This document shows positions 1 to 7,436 of a stretch of 64,000 bases of DNA, piece after piece. Every line of letters begins with the position of its first letter. Position 1 is the first letter of the stretch. This stretch comes from CAZSAT01 sp964604675 (GTDB lineage Bacteria > Myxococcota_A > UBA796 > CAJQPC01). The DNA lies in contig CAZSAT010000013.1 of the NCBI GenBank assembly GCA_964604675.1, positions 23,877 through 87,876 on the forward strand. The letters are read 5' to 3'. A model generated the notes under the pieces. That model saw only the letters and a list, made by a program, of their open reading frames with translations, had not been told where the DNA came from and searched no databases. Position numbers and translations under genes: made by a program.

Positions 1-596
1 GACCAGACGTCGGCTCGTTGGTCGACGTGTTTGGCGTCCTTGAACTGCTCGGGCGCCATGTAGCCGGGGGTGCCCATGGCCATGCCCGAGCGGGTCTCGA
101 AGCCCCGCGCCTCTGTGGGCTCGAGGGCCTTTGCGATGCCGAAGTCGGTGACGCGGGCGATGCTGCGGCCGCCTCGCGCATCGATGAGCACGTTCGATGG
201 CTTCAGGTCGCGGTGCACCATCCCGTGAGCATGGGCTTCCTCCACGCCGTCCAACACCCCCCGGAAGAGCTCCAACGCCGTCTGGGTGTCGAGCTCGCCG
301 GCGGCGACGAGCTGGTCGAGCCCGGGGCCGTCGACGAACTCCATGACGAGTGCGGGATGACCGTCCACCACCAGGGCGTCGGTCACGGGGACCACGTTGG
401 GGTGTCGGAGCCGGGCCTGCACGCGACCCTCCTCGAGGAGCCGCTGGGCGACCACGGGTCCCGCGAGCGTGAGCACCTTCATGGCATGCAGGGTGTCGAG
501 GGTGATGTGCCGCACGCGGTACACGACCGCCATGCCCCCGCGTCCCAGCTCGCCTTCGACCACGTAGCGGTCGACCTCCCGCCCCGCGTCGAGCAT
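1..596 (-). CDS. Hanks-type serine/threonine protein kinase, N-terminal part (cut by window edge)
   Basis: This is a protein kinase catalytic domain that phosphorylates Ser/Thr in signalling. I translated it from the reverse strand from an ATG at 596. The first 198 residues show the glycine loop GRGGMA (about 18-23), the ATP-anchoring Lys in HAMK (40), the catalytic loop HRDLKPSN (128-135), DFG (151-153) and APE (181-183). All core catalytic residues visible are intact. The gene runs off the left edge, so the end of the kinase lobe and any sensor or TPR domain are not seen. Its ATG shares one base with the TGA of the gene upstream (TGATG), so the two are probably translated together. It is a PknB-like bacterial kinase; the substrate is unknown. 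Confidence 0.93.
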   Translation of the reverse strand, partial: MLDAGREVDRYVVEGELGRGGMAVVYRVRHITLDTLHAMKVLTLAGPVVAQRLLEEGRVQARLRHPNVVPVTDALVVDGHPALVMEFVDGPGLDQLVAAGELDTQTALELFRGVLDGVEEAHAHGMVHRDLKPSNVLIDARGGRSIARVTDFGIAKALEPTEARGFETRSGMAMGTPGYMAPEQFKDAKHVDQRADVW

Positions 597-1441
597 CAAC
601 GGGCGATCACGAAGCCCACACCGCCGGTCACCGCCGCCACGGCGGCGACGCCTCCGGCCGCGACGCTGAGCGAGTTGGTGCGTGACTGCAGCCCCGTGAG
701 GTCGTCGAGTGCCAGGGTGTCGTCGTTGTGGAAGGTGGACTCCGACCACAGGGCGGCGCCGTAGAGGCCTCCGGCGATCACGCCGAGGCCGGCGCCGGTG
801 AGCTTGAGCAGCCGGCCGGATGTGGCCGCTGAGGCTGCGGGGTCGCCCTCGGTGGGCGAGGGGCTGGCGACCGGCAACGGCACGGCCTCGGGCCGTGCGT
901 AGGCGGGGAGCGCGTCGCCGGGCCAGAGGTAGTGGGACTGCACCACAGCGCCGCTCGGATCGGCCTCCTGGAAGATGGTGGCCCGCTGCGTGGGGCGCTC
1001 GGTCGCCGGGCGGCCGTCGAAGTGCAGCTGGCCCGCCGCGGGATCGACGCGCTCGCTGGCGCCCGGCTGCGCGTCCGCCAGGTCCCCGTGGAGGGCTTCG
1101 CCTTCGGGCACCACCGCGAAGGGGAAGGTGGCGTCGGGCGCGGCGGCCTTGGCGCCGGCGAGCGCCCAGATCTGCTTCTGGTCGTCGATCTTCCAGGCGG
1201 CCAGGCCCTGCGCGCGGTGGAAGCGACCAGCGAGCTCCGGGGCCACGACCTGGTCCAGGCAACCGAGGTGCGCTCCGGCCTCGACGAGGGCGGCGTCGAT
1301 GCCCGCGTCGTCGAGGTCCGCAAAGGCCTGCTCGACCCGATCCAGCGAGGCCTCCAGAGCGTGTTCGCTGCTTGGGGTGGCACAGGCCCACGCATCGGGC
1401 GCGAGCCACGCGAGCGACGACGCAACGACGAAACGGCGCAT
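596..1441 (-). CDS. Exported protein of unknown function with two C-terminal membrane segments, coupled to a kinase
   Basis: A 281-residue protein whose N-terminus (MRRFVVASSLAWLAPDAWAC) looks like a signal peptide. The middle is Ala/Asp-rich and may be helical. Near the C-terminus are two glycine/alanine-rich hydrophobic segments (roughly 210-232 and 258-280) separated by a polar loop, so it is probably anchored in the inner membrane with the middle domain outside. The ATG at 1441 has a GGGAGG Shine-Dalgarno 4 bases upstream. It overlaps the kinase start by one base, so it may be a membrane partner of that kinase. I do not recognise the family. Confidence 0.75.
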   Translation of the reverse strand: MRRFVVASSLAWLAPDAWACATPSSEHALEASLDRVEQAFADLDDAGIDAALVEAGAHLGCLDQVVAPELAGRFHRAQGLAAWKIDDQKQIWALAGAKAAAPDATFPFAVVPEGEALHGDLADAQPGASERVDPAAGQLHFDGRPATERPTQRATIFQEADPSGAVVQSHYLWPGDALPAYARPEAVPLPVASPSPTEGDPAASAATSGRLLKLTGAGLGVIAGGLYGAALWSESTFHNDDTLALDDLTGLQSRTNSLSVAAGGVAAVAAVTGGVGFVIAR

Positions 1442-1505
1442 CCGGCCTCCCTCGCTCGGAGCCTATCACCGGTCACGCGCCCCATCGGTGCCGCCATGGG
1501 GGGGC

Positions 1506-2096
1506 ATGGCGACCACGGCGAGGCTCCTCGGTTCCGGATCGATGTTGGTGCTCGGACACAGGCTTCCGATCGTGCTCCGGGGGCGGCTGGTGGTCGGGCG
1601 GAGGCGGTGGTGGGTGGTGGACGGGTTCGATCCGGCCGACCTCGACGGCGCCCTCGTTCGGGGTCTGGTCGAGGAGCTCGACCGGCGGCTGGGCGCCCAC
1701 CTGGCCTGGTCCACCCGGCCGTCCGGGCTCTCGGACCTGATGGAACGCCTGCCCGGCGCCATGGCGGGCACGGACGTGGAGCTCTCGCAGACCACCGCGG
1801 CGCAGATCCTCGAGCTGGTGGCCACACGCCCTCCCACGACGTCGTTGGTGATCGCCCTCGCCGAGCTCTGCTGCACGCGGCTCGCACGCAGCTCGACGGC
1901 GGTGACCGAGGCCTGGGATCTCGCAGCGGACCGCTTGCAGCGGCAGGGCTTCGAGCTGGCGGGTGGTCTGGGTGACGCCGCCGAGGCGGTGCGGTTGGTG
2001 TGGACCTGGCGGGGGCAGCCGACGGAGCTGTCGCGCGCGGCCCCCGCGGCGGGGTGGCAGCTGCTCACGAGGCGCCGAAGAAACCGTCAGGGTTGA
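1506..2096 (+). CDS. Hypothetical protein (196 aa)
   Basis: An unrecognised soluble protein. The ATG at 1506 follows a run of Gs that can act as a ribosome binding site; longer in-frame extensions upstream would overlap the divergent gene and look non-coding. The product has a balanced composition, with a Trp-containing basic segment near residues 30-40 followed by mostly helical Leu/Ala/Asp-rich sequence, and no signal peptide or membrane segment. The reverse strand is also open here but gives an Arg/Pro/Ser-rich product typical of a shadow frame. No function is proposed. Confidence 0.5.
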   Translation: MATTARLLGSGSMLVLGHRLPIVLRGRLVVGRRRWWVVDGFDPADLDGALVRGLVEELDRRLGAHLAWSTRPSGLSDLMERLPGAMAGTDVELSQTTAAQILELVATRPPTTSLVIALAELCCTRLARSSTAVTEAWDLAADRLQRQGFELAGGLGDAAEAVRLVWTWRGQPTELSRAAPAAGWQLLTRRRRNRQG

Positions 2097-2101
2097 CGGT
2101 T
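2082..2101 (+). terminator. Hairpin overlapping the stop codon at 2094
   Basis: An 8-bp perfect stem (2082-2089 with 2094-2101, AACCGTCA/TGACGGTT) with a 4-base GGGT loop. The 3' arm contains the TGA of the preceding gene. It lies between convergent genes. There is no long T-run after it, so it is a hairpin that could stabilise or end the transcript rather than a classic intrinsic terminator. Confidence 0.4.
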
Positions 2102-2259
2102 CTGTGAGGCGGTGCGGCGCGCCTGGACGCGCACCCGTGGGCGCGATCGACTCACGGTGTGCTCTTGCGGTCCCCCGCCGAGCTGGGCCGCTTGGCCCCG
2201 GAAGCCGTGCCCCGGACCGAGGGTCCCCGACCGGACCGGGCGGTTCCGCGGGCGCGCCG

Positions 2260-3027
2260 CTACAGGTCGCGCTCGCAGACCTCACCGTCCGCGTGGTGGA
2301 TCAGGGTGCGCGCCTGGTACGCCAGCCAGTTGCCCAGGGTCTCGAGCTCGGTGTGCGTGTACCCGGGGTCGTAGTGCTCGAGCTCGTCGATCGACACCTC
2401 CAACAGCTCCTCCGCCCGGGTTCGACCGTCGCCGTCGAGGTCCGCCGCCACCAGCGCTTCGCCGCGGAGCACGGCTGCCTCGTCGTCCTCGAAGCCGGCG
2501 CGGAACAAGACCTCGGGCCGGAGGTCGATGTCGCTCCCGACGTAGCTGCCGTTCTCGACCACCGCCTCTTCCTTGCAGGTGTAGGTGGTCTCGTCGTTGA
2601 AGCCGAGGTCGAAGTCGACGCTGCCCCCGGGGCAGGTGAGCGTGACGTCGAAGTAGGACACGTAGCCGCGGGAGGCGACGAACTCGGCCTGCTCGTCGGT
2701 CGCGAGCCCGGCCACGGCGTCGCTCGCGGGTGCGGTCTCGACCTCGAACTTGGGGTAGCTCGTGGCGGGCGCGGTGCCCTCTCCCCAGGCTTGCGGACCG
2801 CCGAACACCAGGTCGTGCACCAGCGGGTCGTCGAAGGCCGTGATCGGCTCGGAGAGCCCGTCGAGCAGCACGCTCGCGGTCACCGAGATCAGAGCCTGGT
2901 GGAAGGTCGCCGAGCACCCGTCGGCGAAGTCGGTGACCGTGACGCTCTGGTCGCTGGGGTAGGCGGTGAGCGACCAGTAGCCCTGGCTGCATGCGAGGAG
3001 GAGCGTCCACACCGCGCGAGGATACAT
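2260..3027 (-). CDS. Hypothetical lipoprotein (255 aa)
   Basis: Starting at the ATG at 3027 the protein begins MYPRAVWTLLLACSQG, a short lipoprotein signal with the lipidated Cys in LLLAC. The mature part is acidic and contains an EF-hand-like stretch, DLDGDGRTRAEE, which may bind calcium. Several Cys residues further on could form disulfides outside the cytoplasm. Longer in-frame extensions to 3387 would overlap the divergent dehydrogenase and look like shadow sequence. The two ATGs on opposite strands lie within about 20 bases. The family is not recognised. Confidence 0.7.
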   Translation of the reverse strand: MYPRAVWTLLLACSQGYWSLTAYPSDQSVTVTDFADGCSATFHQALISVTASVLLDGLSEPITAFDDPLVHDLVFGGPQAWGEGTAPATSYPKFEVETAPASDAVAGLATDEQAEFVASRGYVSYFDVTLTCPGGSVDFDLGFNDETTYTCKEEAVVENGSYVGSDIDLRPEVLFRAGFEDDEAAVLRGEALVAADLDGDGRTRAEELLEVSIDELEHYDPGYTHTELETLGNWLAYQARTLIHHADGEVCERDL

Positions 3028-3046
3028 GCCGCCTGCTGGAGGCGCG

Positions 3047-4771
3047 ATGAGGCCGTTCGAGAGCAAGGTGGTGTGGATCACGGGCGGCGGGTCCGGAATC
3101 GGCGAGGCCCTCGCGGTCGAGCTCGCCAGGCAGGGTGCCCACGTCGCCGTGTCGGGCAGGCGCGTCGAGAAGCTGGCCGAGGTGGTGGCCCGCATCGAGT
3201 CGGTCGGCGGGACAGGCCTCGCGGTGCCATGCGACGTCGCCGAGCCCGACAGCCTGTTCGCGGCGGTCGACCAGATCGTGGCCGAGCTCGGTCGCCTCGA
3301 CGTGGCCGTGGCCAACGCCGGCATCTCCATCAGCGGCCGCCTCGAGCAGCTCTCCGCCGACGACTGGCGCAAGCAGCTCGAGGTCAACGTGGTGGGCCTG
3401 GCGATGACGGCGAAGGCGGCGCTGCCTCAGCTGCGCCGGACCCAGGGGCGTCTGGTGCTGGTGGGCAGCGTGGCCGGCATGGCCTACGCTCCCGGCGCCG
3501 GACCGTACAACGCCTCGAAGGCCGCGGTCTGGGCGCTCGGCGAGACCTGGCACGCGGAGCTGGCGGGCAGCGGGGTGACCGTCACCGCGATCCACCCCGG
3601 CTTCATCGAGAGCGACATCGCCAAGACCGGCAACGACGGCGTGTTCCGTCCCGACGCCGACGATCCCCGCCCCAAGGCCCTGATGTGGTCGGGCGCGCGG
3701 GCAGCCCGCAGCATGGCGCGTGCCATCCGGGCCCGACGGCGCCTGTCGGTGATCACGGGCCACGGCGTGGTGGCCGTGTGGCTCGCGCGCTTCGCCCCGG
3801 GTTTCGTGGCCTGGGCGCTCTCGCTCGACGGCCGTCGCAAGGCCAAGAAGCTCCTCACCGGCCCCTCCGAGGCGCACGAGGTCGCGCTCACCCAACCGCC
3901 GGTGCAGCTGGTCCGCACCAAGGAAGCGCCCTTCGCCCTCGTGTTGGGCCGTGCAGCGCTCGCGTCGCGCAAGCCCCAGGGCAGCCTGGCCTTCGAGCGG
4001 GCCATCCCCGAGCTGCGATCGAGCGCCGCGCAGCGCCTCCCCGACCCGGGCCGTCTCGAGGCGTACCACGAGGTGTGTGGGCTGCCCAAGATGGGCCCGA
4101 CCCTCCCGATCTGCTTCCCCGAGACGATGTTCCTCGACCTCTTCGCCGAGATCATCACCCACGCCGACTTCCCGCTCTCGCCGCTCGGGCTGGTGCACGT
4201 GGGCCAGGCGATCGTGCAGCACAAGCCGATCCCCGCCCACGCGGCGCTCGATCTCAGGGCGCGCCTCGCCCACGTCGAGGTCGTGGAGCGCGGTGTCGAG
4301 GTGCGGCTCGAGACCCGCGTGGAGCTCGACGGCGAGCTGGTCTGGGAGGGCACCACGGAGCTCTTGAGCCGCTCGCAGTCCGCGCGTTCGCGCCTGAAGT
4401 CCACCACCCAGCGAAGCGGGAGCGGGGGTGTGCAAGGCCCCAGCTTCGCCTTGGAGGCTGCGGCCGACACCGGACGCCGGTACGCCGCGGCCTCGGGAGA
4501 CTACAACCCGCACCACCTCTGGCCTCTGACCGCCCGCCTCGTGGGCTACCGCCGCCCCATCGCCCACGGCATGTGGACCCTCGCGCGCGCTCTGGCGGTG
4601 CTCGACCGGGAGCACCCGATCGGCCTGCCGACGACGCTCACGTGCCGCTTCAAGCGCCCCCTGTGGCTGCCGGGAAAGGGCCTGTTGCGGGTGGATGGCG
4701 GGGACTTCGAGGTGCGCGACGAGGCGGGGGTGCCGATCCTGGTCGCGCAGGTGGAAGGCGGCGGGTTCTGA
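3047..4771 (+). CDS. Short-chain dehydrogenase fused to a MaoC-type enoyl-CoA hydratase
   Basis: A 574-residue two-domain protein. Residues 1 to about 270 are an NAD(P)-dependent short-chain dehydrogenase, with the nucleotide motif TGGGSGIG (12-19), NAG (90-92) and the catalytic set Asn114, Ser141, Tyr154 and Lys158. Residues from about 290 form a double hot-dog MaoC-like region ending with the hydratase-2 signature SGDYNPHH (Asp485, His490) and IAHGM (His507). This order resembles the first two domains of peroxisomal multifunctional enzyme type 2, which performs successive steps of fatty acyl-CoA beta-oxidation; an acyl-CoA role here is inference. The ATG at 3047 has GGAGG 4 bases upstream; an in-frame ATG at 3026 lies inside the divergent gene. 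Confidence 0.9.
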   Translation: MRPFESKVVWITGGGSGIGEALAVELARQGAHVAVSGRRVEKLAEVVARIESVGGTGLAVPCDVAEPDSLFAAVDQIVAELGRLDVAVANAGISISGRLEQLSADDWRKQLEVNVVGLAMTAKAALPQLRRTQGRLVLVGSVAGMAYAPGAGPYNASKAAVWALGETWHAELAGSGVTVTAIHPGFIESDIAKTGNDGVFRPDADDPRPKALMWSGARAARSMARAIRARRRLSVITGHGVVAVWLARFAPGFVAWALSLDGRRKAKKLLTGPSEAHEVALTQPPVQLVRTKEAPFALVLGRAALASRKPQGSLAFERAIPELRSSAAQRLPDPGRLEAYHEVCGLPKMGPTLPICFPETMFLDLFAEIITHADFPLSPLGLVHVGQAIVQHKPIPAHAALDLRARLAHVEVVERGVEVRLETRVELDGELVWEGTTELLSRSQSARSRLKSTTQRSGSGGVQGPSFALEAAADTGRRYAAASGDYNPHHLWPLTARLVGYRRPIAHGMWTLARALAVLDREHPIGLPTTLTCRFKRPLWLPGKGLLRVDGGDFEVRDEAGVPILVAQVEGGGF

Positions 4772-4804
4772 GGTCGTGCGATGCTCGGCGCAGGAGGTGG
4801 CGCC

Positions 4805-5242
4805 GTGTCCGAAGCTGCGATCTGGATCCTCAAGGCCGAGCTGATCGAGCGCACGATCGAGCTGTTCCACCGCATCGACCGGGGCGAGCAACCGCTGGGC
4901 GCTTACTTCGCCGACGAGGTCGACTGGTGCCTGTCCTTCGCCAAGCCCGTGGTGCGCAAGACCCGCGACGAGATCACCGCCGAGCTCCAGGCCGAGTACC
5001 AGCGGGAGCTGCCAAAGATGCGACACGACCTGGGGTGCTTCCGGGCGGCGGTCGAAGGCGACCACGTGCGTGTGTACGCCACCGGGTTCCGATACACCTT
5101 CACGACCGTGGTGAACGACCGGGCCGAGCAGGAGTACCGCGTGAAGGCCGCGGCGGCCGACACCGAGTGCGTGTGGCGGGTGTCGGACAAGCGCATCACG
5201 GGGTTCTTGTTCGACATGTCGGCGGTGTACGTGGACACCTGA
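4805..5242 (+). CDS. NTF2/SnoaL-like small protein
   Basis: A roughly 145-residue soluble protein. Its N-terminal helices (VSEAAIWILKAELIERTIEL), the aromatic strand with EVDWCLSFAKP and several later strands suggest a cone-shaped NTF2-like fold, a family used for small-molecule binding or isomerisation. The GTG at 4805 has GGAGG 7 bases upstream. An in-frame ATG at 4781 is possible but would add only a low-complexity MLGAGGGA leader. It sits just after the dehydrogenase-hydratase gene on the same strand and may be co-transcribed. The function is not known. Confidence 0.65.
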   Translation: MSEAAIWILKAELIERTIELFHRIDRGEQPLGAYFADEVDWCLSFAKPVVRKTRDEITAELQAEYQRELPKMRHDLGCFRAAVEGDHVRVYATGFRYTFTTVVNDRAEQEYRVKAAAADTECVWRVSDKRITGFLFDMSAVYVDT

Positions 5243-5257
5243 TCCGCGCGTTGGGGC

Positions 5258-6505
5258 CTACTCCCCGCGGACCTCCTCCCAGAGCTGGAGGAACCGTTCG
5301 GCGGAGCGGAGCATCGGCTCGAGGTCCACGCCCTGTTCCTCCACGCGCTGCCAGTGTTGCGGGAGCAGCCCGGGATGACCCAGGCCGAGCGTGTCGATGG
5401 GCAGCGTGGCTTCGGCCCTCGGGGAACAACCGTGGCGGCCGTGGGTGGGCCGGGAGTGGTTGAGCCAGCCGTTCCAGTCCGAGGACCAGCCCGTGGCCAG
5501 CTGGGTGCGTTGGCTGGGGGTCAGGGCCGACGCGTCCTCCACGTCGAAGATCGCGGGCCCGATCCGATCGACCAGGTCCTGCGTCTGCTGGACGTGGAAG
5601 GCGAAGCTCTCCAGCGTGCCCTCACAGACGCTCGCGGGCACGGCGATGCTCGGGTGGTGAGGGCGCAGGGCGTCGCCGGAGAGCGCCAGGTTGAACACGC
5701 CACCCTGGGCGTAGATGGCCTGCACCTGCTCGTTCGAGAAGCTGCGCTCGGAGTCGCGAAGCGTGAGCAGCTGGCCGTGGGTGACGACCGGCGGGATGCC
5801 GTTTTCGGCCATGAGCACGAGGGACTCGTCGATCGCGGCCTGCGACATGTGCGTGAGGTCGACCAGGATGCCCGCTGCGTCGAGCTCGACCAGGGCCTCG
5901 CGGCCGCGCTCGGTGAGGCTCCGATCGGCGCCGCTGCGCCGCTTCCGGTTCCCTCTCCGGTTCAGGGCCACGCCCAGGGCACCGGGCAAGAGCGCCGCCC
6001 CGCCGAGCTCGTCGTCGAAGAGGTGGATGAGCGTGACCAGGGCCACGCCCTGCTCGGCCCAGAAGGCCGCGTCGTCCGGGTCCGTCAGGATCTTGCGACC
6101 GCCCTCGATGCTGTGGACGACGACCATCTTGTCGGTCGTCGCGAGCAGCTCCCGAGCCTCCTCGGGGGAGCGGGCCAGCGCGTACCGATCGGGGTGGGCG
6201 GCCACGAAGTCTTCCACGTAGGCGAGCTGGCGCAGGATGAGGCGGCGCGCCCGGGTGGGCGTGCGCGCCCGCTCGGCGGCCATGGCGGCCGCCAAGAAGA
6301 TCCGCACGCCGGACGCGGCGAGGTAGGGCTCGTGCACGGTCTGGCGAAAGGTGTGTCGCCAGGTGACGCGCGGGGTGCGGTCCGTGAGCCCGCGTCGAAA
6401 CATGGGCCAGGGCTGGTGCATGGCCGGGTGGGCCTGCCAGTCGATCTGCACGCGCACCTCGTCGGCGTCGGAACACAGGGCGCTGGCGAGCATCAGGGCG
6501 AGCAT
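5258..6505 (-). CDS. Peptidase M19 (membrane dipeptidase) family protein
   Basis: A roughly 415-residue amidohydrolase-fold protein of the renal dipeptidase family, which hydrolyses dipeptides with two zinc ions. Family blocks are visible: HSIEGG, VDLTHMSQ, PVVTHGQ and a late SSDWNG. The canonical N-terminal HxD zinc pair is not obvious; that position reads IDWQAHPAMH, so metal binding may differ. The N-terminus is hydrophobic (MLALMLASA) and probably a signal peptide. Starts at 6523, 6505 and 6493 are in frame; 6505 avoids most of the overlap with the divergent adenosine deaminase gene. Confidence 0.8.
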   Translation of the reverse strand: MLALMLASALCSDADEVRVQIDWQAHPAMHQPWPMFRRGLTDRTPRVTWRHTFRQTVHEPYLAASGVRIFLAAAMAAERARTPTRARRLILRQLAYVEDFVAAHPDRYALARSPEEARELLATTDKMVVVHSIEGGRKILTDPDDAAFWAEQGVALVTLIHLFDDELGGAALLPGALGVALNRRGNRKRRSGADRSLTERGREALVELDAAGILVDLTHMSQAAIDESLVLMAENGIPPVVTHGQLLTLRDSERSFSNEQVQAIYAQGGVFNLALSGDALRPHHPSIAVPASVCEGTLESFAFHVQQTQDLVDRIGPAIFDVEDASALTPSQRTQLATGWSSDWNGWLNHSRPTHGRHGCSPRAEATLPIDTLGLGHPGLLPQHWQRVEEQGVDLEPMLRSAERFLQLWEEVRGE

Positions 6506-6521
6506 GGGATACGCAGGACAC

Positions 6522-7409
6522 ATGACCCGCGTCGACCTGCACCGCCACCTCGAGGGCACCATTCGCGTCAGCACCGTGGCCGAGACCTGCCGGGCTCGAG
6601 GGCTGGCGGTACCGCCCTTGGAGGTCCTGGAGCCCACCCCGCTGCTCACCGCGCTGCAGCGCTTCGACGGCTTCCGCCTGGCGGTCACCGGACCGGCCGC
6701 CGTGGAGCGCATCTTCCGGGAGGCCGTCGAAGACGCGGTCGCGGAGGGCCTCACGGCGCTGGAGCTCCGCTACAGCCCCTACACCCTGGCCCGGGCGGCT
6801 GGCATGGAGGTTCGTGCGTTGGTGGAGCTGCTCGCCGGCCTGCCGGCCACGGTGGAGTTGCCGGTGTCGCTGGTGGTGATCGTGTCGCGGTCTCGCGGTC
6901 TCGAGGCTGCGTGGGAGGTGGTCCGAGCGGTGGAGGATGTGGAGGTGGCCGGGGCGGACTTCGCGAGCGACGAGGTCCGCGTCCCCACCCGGGCGTTCCA
7001 GGAGGTCGCGGCGGCCTTTCACGCCCGTGGTCTTCCCATCACCGTGCACACGGGCGAGGGCACGCCGCCCGCAGCGATCCGGGAGGCCCTGGCGCTTCCG
7101 GGTGTGCTGCGGCTCGGCCATGCGGTGTCGCTGGCGGACGACGAGTCGGTGATGGCCGAGGTCGTGGAGCGCGGTGTGGTGGTGGAGTGTTGCCCGACGT
7201 CGAACGTGCGCGTGGGGCTGGCTTCCTACCAGGACCACCCCGCGCAGCGCATGGCGGAGGCCGGCGTGCCGCTGGTGCTCTGCACCGACGACCCGACCTT
7301 GTTCCGCGTGGACCTCGAGCACGAGCTGAAGGTCGCGCGTGGCTGGGGCTGGAGCGAGCACCGGATCGAGGACTGCATGAAGCGTGCGGAGTCGGCGCGC
7401 TTCTGCTGA
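6522..7409 (+). CDS. Adenosine deaminase family protein
   Basis: A 295-residue deaminase that would convert adenosine (or a related purine or nucleoside) to its keto form. The zinc and catalytic signatures are present: DLHRHLEG at the N-terminus (two His ligands), HTGEG (general acid Glu), LGHAV (His), CPTSN, and CTDDPT with the paired Asp. It is shorter than typical adenosine deaminases of 330-350 residues, so the exact substrate (adenosine, adenine or a modified base) cannot be fixed. It is divergent from the M19 peptidase, and the two starts lie within 20 bases. Confidence 0.88.
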   Translation: MTRVDLHRHLEGTIRVSTVAETCRARGLAVPPLEVLEPTPLLTALQRFDGFRLAVTGPAAVERIFREAVEDAVAEGLTALELRYSPYTLARAAGMEVRALVELLAGLPATVELPVSLVVIVSRSRGLEAAWEVVRAVEDVEVAGADFASDEVRVPTRAFQEVAAAFHARGLPITVHTGEGTPPAAIREALALPGVLRLGHAVSLADDESVMAEVVERGVVVECCPTSNVRVGLASYQDHPAQRMAEAGVPLVLCTDDPTLFRVDLEHELKVARGWGWSEHRIEDCMKRAESARFC

Positions 7410-7436
7410 GGAGTGGGCCGGAGCTGCGTGTCGAGC

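Noticed and set aside
2260..3387. Longer N-terminus for the lipoprotein at 2260
   Set aside because: The extension is Ser/Arg-rich and lies antisense to the dehydrogenase; ATG 3027 gives a proper lipoprotein signal.
1963..5463. An 1166-codon plus-strand open frame
   Set aside because: Arg/Gly/Pro-rich shadow across several genes; the dehydrogenase-hydratase in another frame has clear motifs.
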